Below, in pieces: positions 63,392 to 64,000 of a stretch of DNA of 64,000 bases. How positions within the stretch are numbered: position 1 is the stretch's first letter; every line of letters begins with the position of its first letter. The stretch is from Rhizobium sp. ICMP 5592 (GTDB taxonomy: Bacteria; Pseudomonadota; Alphaproteobacteria; Rhizobiales; Rhizobiaceae): contig NZ_QSNT01000002.1 in the NCBI RefSeq assembly GCF_009498525.1, positions 558,001 through 622,000 on the forward strand, written 5' to 3'. Under the pieces are notes generated by a model, which saw nothing but the letters and a program-made list of their open reading frames with translations, was not told the origin of the DNA and did not search any database. The translations under genes were made by a program, and so were the position numbers.

Positions 63392-64000
63392 TTACGTTCT
63401 TGACTGCTTGACGAGCCCTGCGATCACGTCTCGTACCGACATGCCTTCGGCGCGGGCGGAAAAGGTCAATGCCATGCGGTGTTGCAGCACCGGCTCAGCC
63501 AGCGCATGCACATCGTCGAGTGAAGGCGCGAGCCGGCCCTCATAGAGCGCGCGGGCGCGGGCGCAGAGCATCATCGCCTGGCCGGCACGCGGGCCGGGGC
63601 CCCAGGCGACATGCTTGTCGGTTGAGGCATTGCCCTGACCGGGGCGAGCGGAGCGCACAAGCGAGAGGATGGCATCGACGACGCCGTCGCTGACCGGCAT
63701 CTGGCGGATCAGCGTCTGGATCTCGATCAGTCGCTCGGCATCGATCACCGCATGCGGCGTCGCTTCGTTGAGGCCGGTGGTTTCGAGCAGGATCCGGCGT
63801 TCGTCGGCAAGTTCCGGATAGTCGACGTCGACCTGTAGCAGGAAACGGTCGAGCTGGGCTTCCGGCAGCGGATAGGTGCCTTCCTGCTCCAGCGGGTTCT
63901 GGGTCGCCAGAACATGGAACGGCGCCGGCAGGTCGTAGCGCTGGCCGGCGATGGTGACGTGATATTCCTGCATCGATTGCAGCAGCGCCGATTGCGTGCG
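63392..64000 (-). CDS. MoxR-type AAA+ ATPase, N-terminus cut by window edge
   Basis: About 203 C-terminal residues are present. The frame runs to the window edge (RTQSALLQSMQEYHVTIAGQ, with sensor 1 VLATQNPLEQEGTYPLPEAQLDRFLL, then the lid domain). The Walker motifs lie beyond the edge. MoxR ATPases act as chaperones that assemble metal-dependent or VWA-containing proteins, here presumably the downstream gene products. It heads the five-gene operon visible here. Confidence 0.9.
   Translation of the reverse strand, partial: RTQSALLQSMQEYHVTIAGQRYDLPAPFHVLATQNPLEQEGTYPLPEAQLDRFLLQVDVDYPELADERRILLETTGLNEATPHAVIDAERLIEIQTLIRQMPVSDGVVDAILSLVRSARPGQGNASTDKHVAWGPGPRAGQAMMLCARARALYEGRLAPSLDDVHALAEPVLQHRMALTFSARAEGMSVRDVIAGLVKQSRT

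Overview
The window is chromosomal-type DNA from a member of the Rhizobiaceae, most likely Rhizobium. The signs are high GC with compact gene packing, a NolR-type regulator, choXWV choline uptake, a fused anthranilate synthase preceded by a rhizobial trpL leader with three Trp codons, RirA-type iron operators (TGA-N9-TCA), a PhoX phosphatase behind a Pho box, bluB, and a LeuA of about 570 residues. I see no tRNA or rRNA gene, insertion sequence, prophage or CRISPR array.

Layout. 1-6136 (minus): oligopeptide-type ABC transporter oppABCDF followed by a partial KDG-kinase-like sugar kinase. 6434-8080 (plus): GH13 alpha-glucosidase. 8081-11203 (minus): adenine deaminase and a class III aminotransferase, the latter behind a RutR-like operator. 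11637-15886 (minus): nolR, a HugZ/PPOX-type protein and choVWX. 16122-20093 (plus): thymidine kinase, cytochrome c, a VOC protein, a coiled-coil protein and a DUF2333 protein. 20195-26249: LuxR-type solo regulator, exported ClpP-fold protein, UPF0114 membrane protein, formate-tetrahydrofolate ligase, nucleotidyltransferase, extensin-like protein. 26346-33197: iron-regulated heme receptor, an ABC-F ATPase with its own leader peptide, and trpL-trpE(G). 33400-40005: VOC protein, bluB, CDF transporter-queF, DUF2076 protein, a ClpP paralogue, MYG1-like protein, Gre factor. 40474-46279: a deoR-MFS-VOC operon, benE, and leuA behind a Leu-rich leader peptide. 46352-53042: ABC exporter, small membrane protein, ECF sigma/anti-sigma pair, TPR protein, metallophosphoesterase, Nudix. 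53081-64000: glutathionyl-hydroquinone reductase, two GNATs, phoX, and a MoxR-DUF58-BatA/DUF4159 operon running off the right edge.

The most rewarding feature is a series of leader peptides and RNA switches. (1) Upstream of the ABC-F gene lies a 23-codon ORF with a strong Shine-Dalgarno (SD) sequence. Its end forms a perfect 10-bp hairpin, and a downstream segment can pair over 15 nt with the SD of the ABC-F gene. This looks like a ribosome-stalling attenuator and I know of no description of it. (2) trpL, apparently leaderless, precedes a classical intrinsic terminator; the homologous S. meliloti RNA and peptide act in trans. (3) A 41-codon ORF with a Leu run precedes leuA, with two mutually exclusive hairpins. 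Individual operators (IRO, Pho, NolR, RutR-like) link single genes to iron, phosphate, symbiosis and pyrimidine regulation.

Limits: all family assignments come from motif recognition. No alignment, folding or database search was run.
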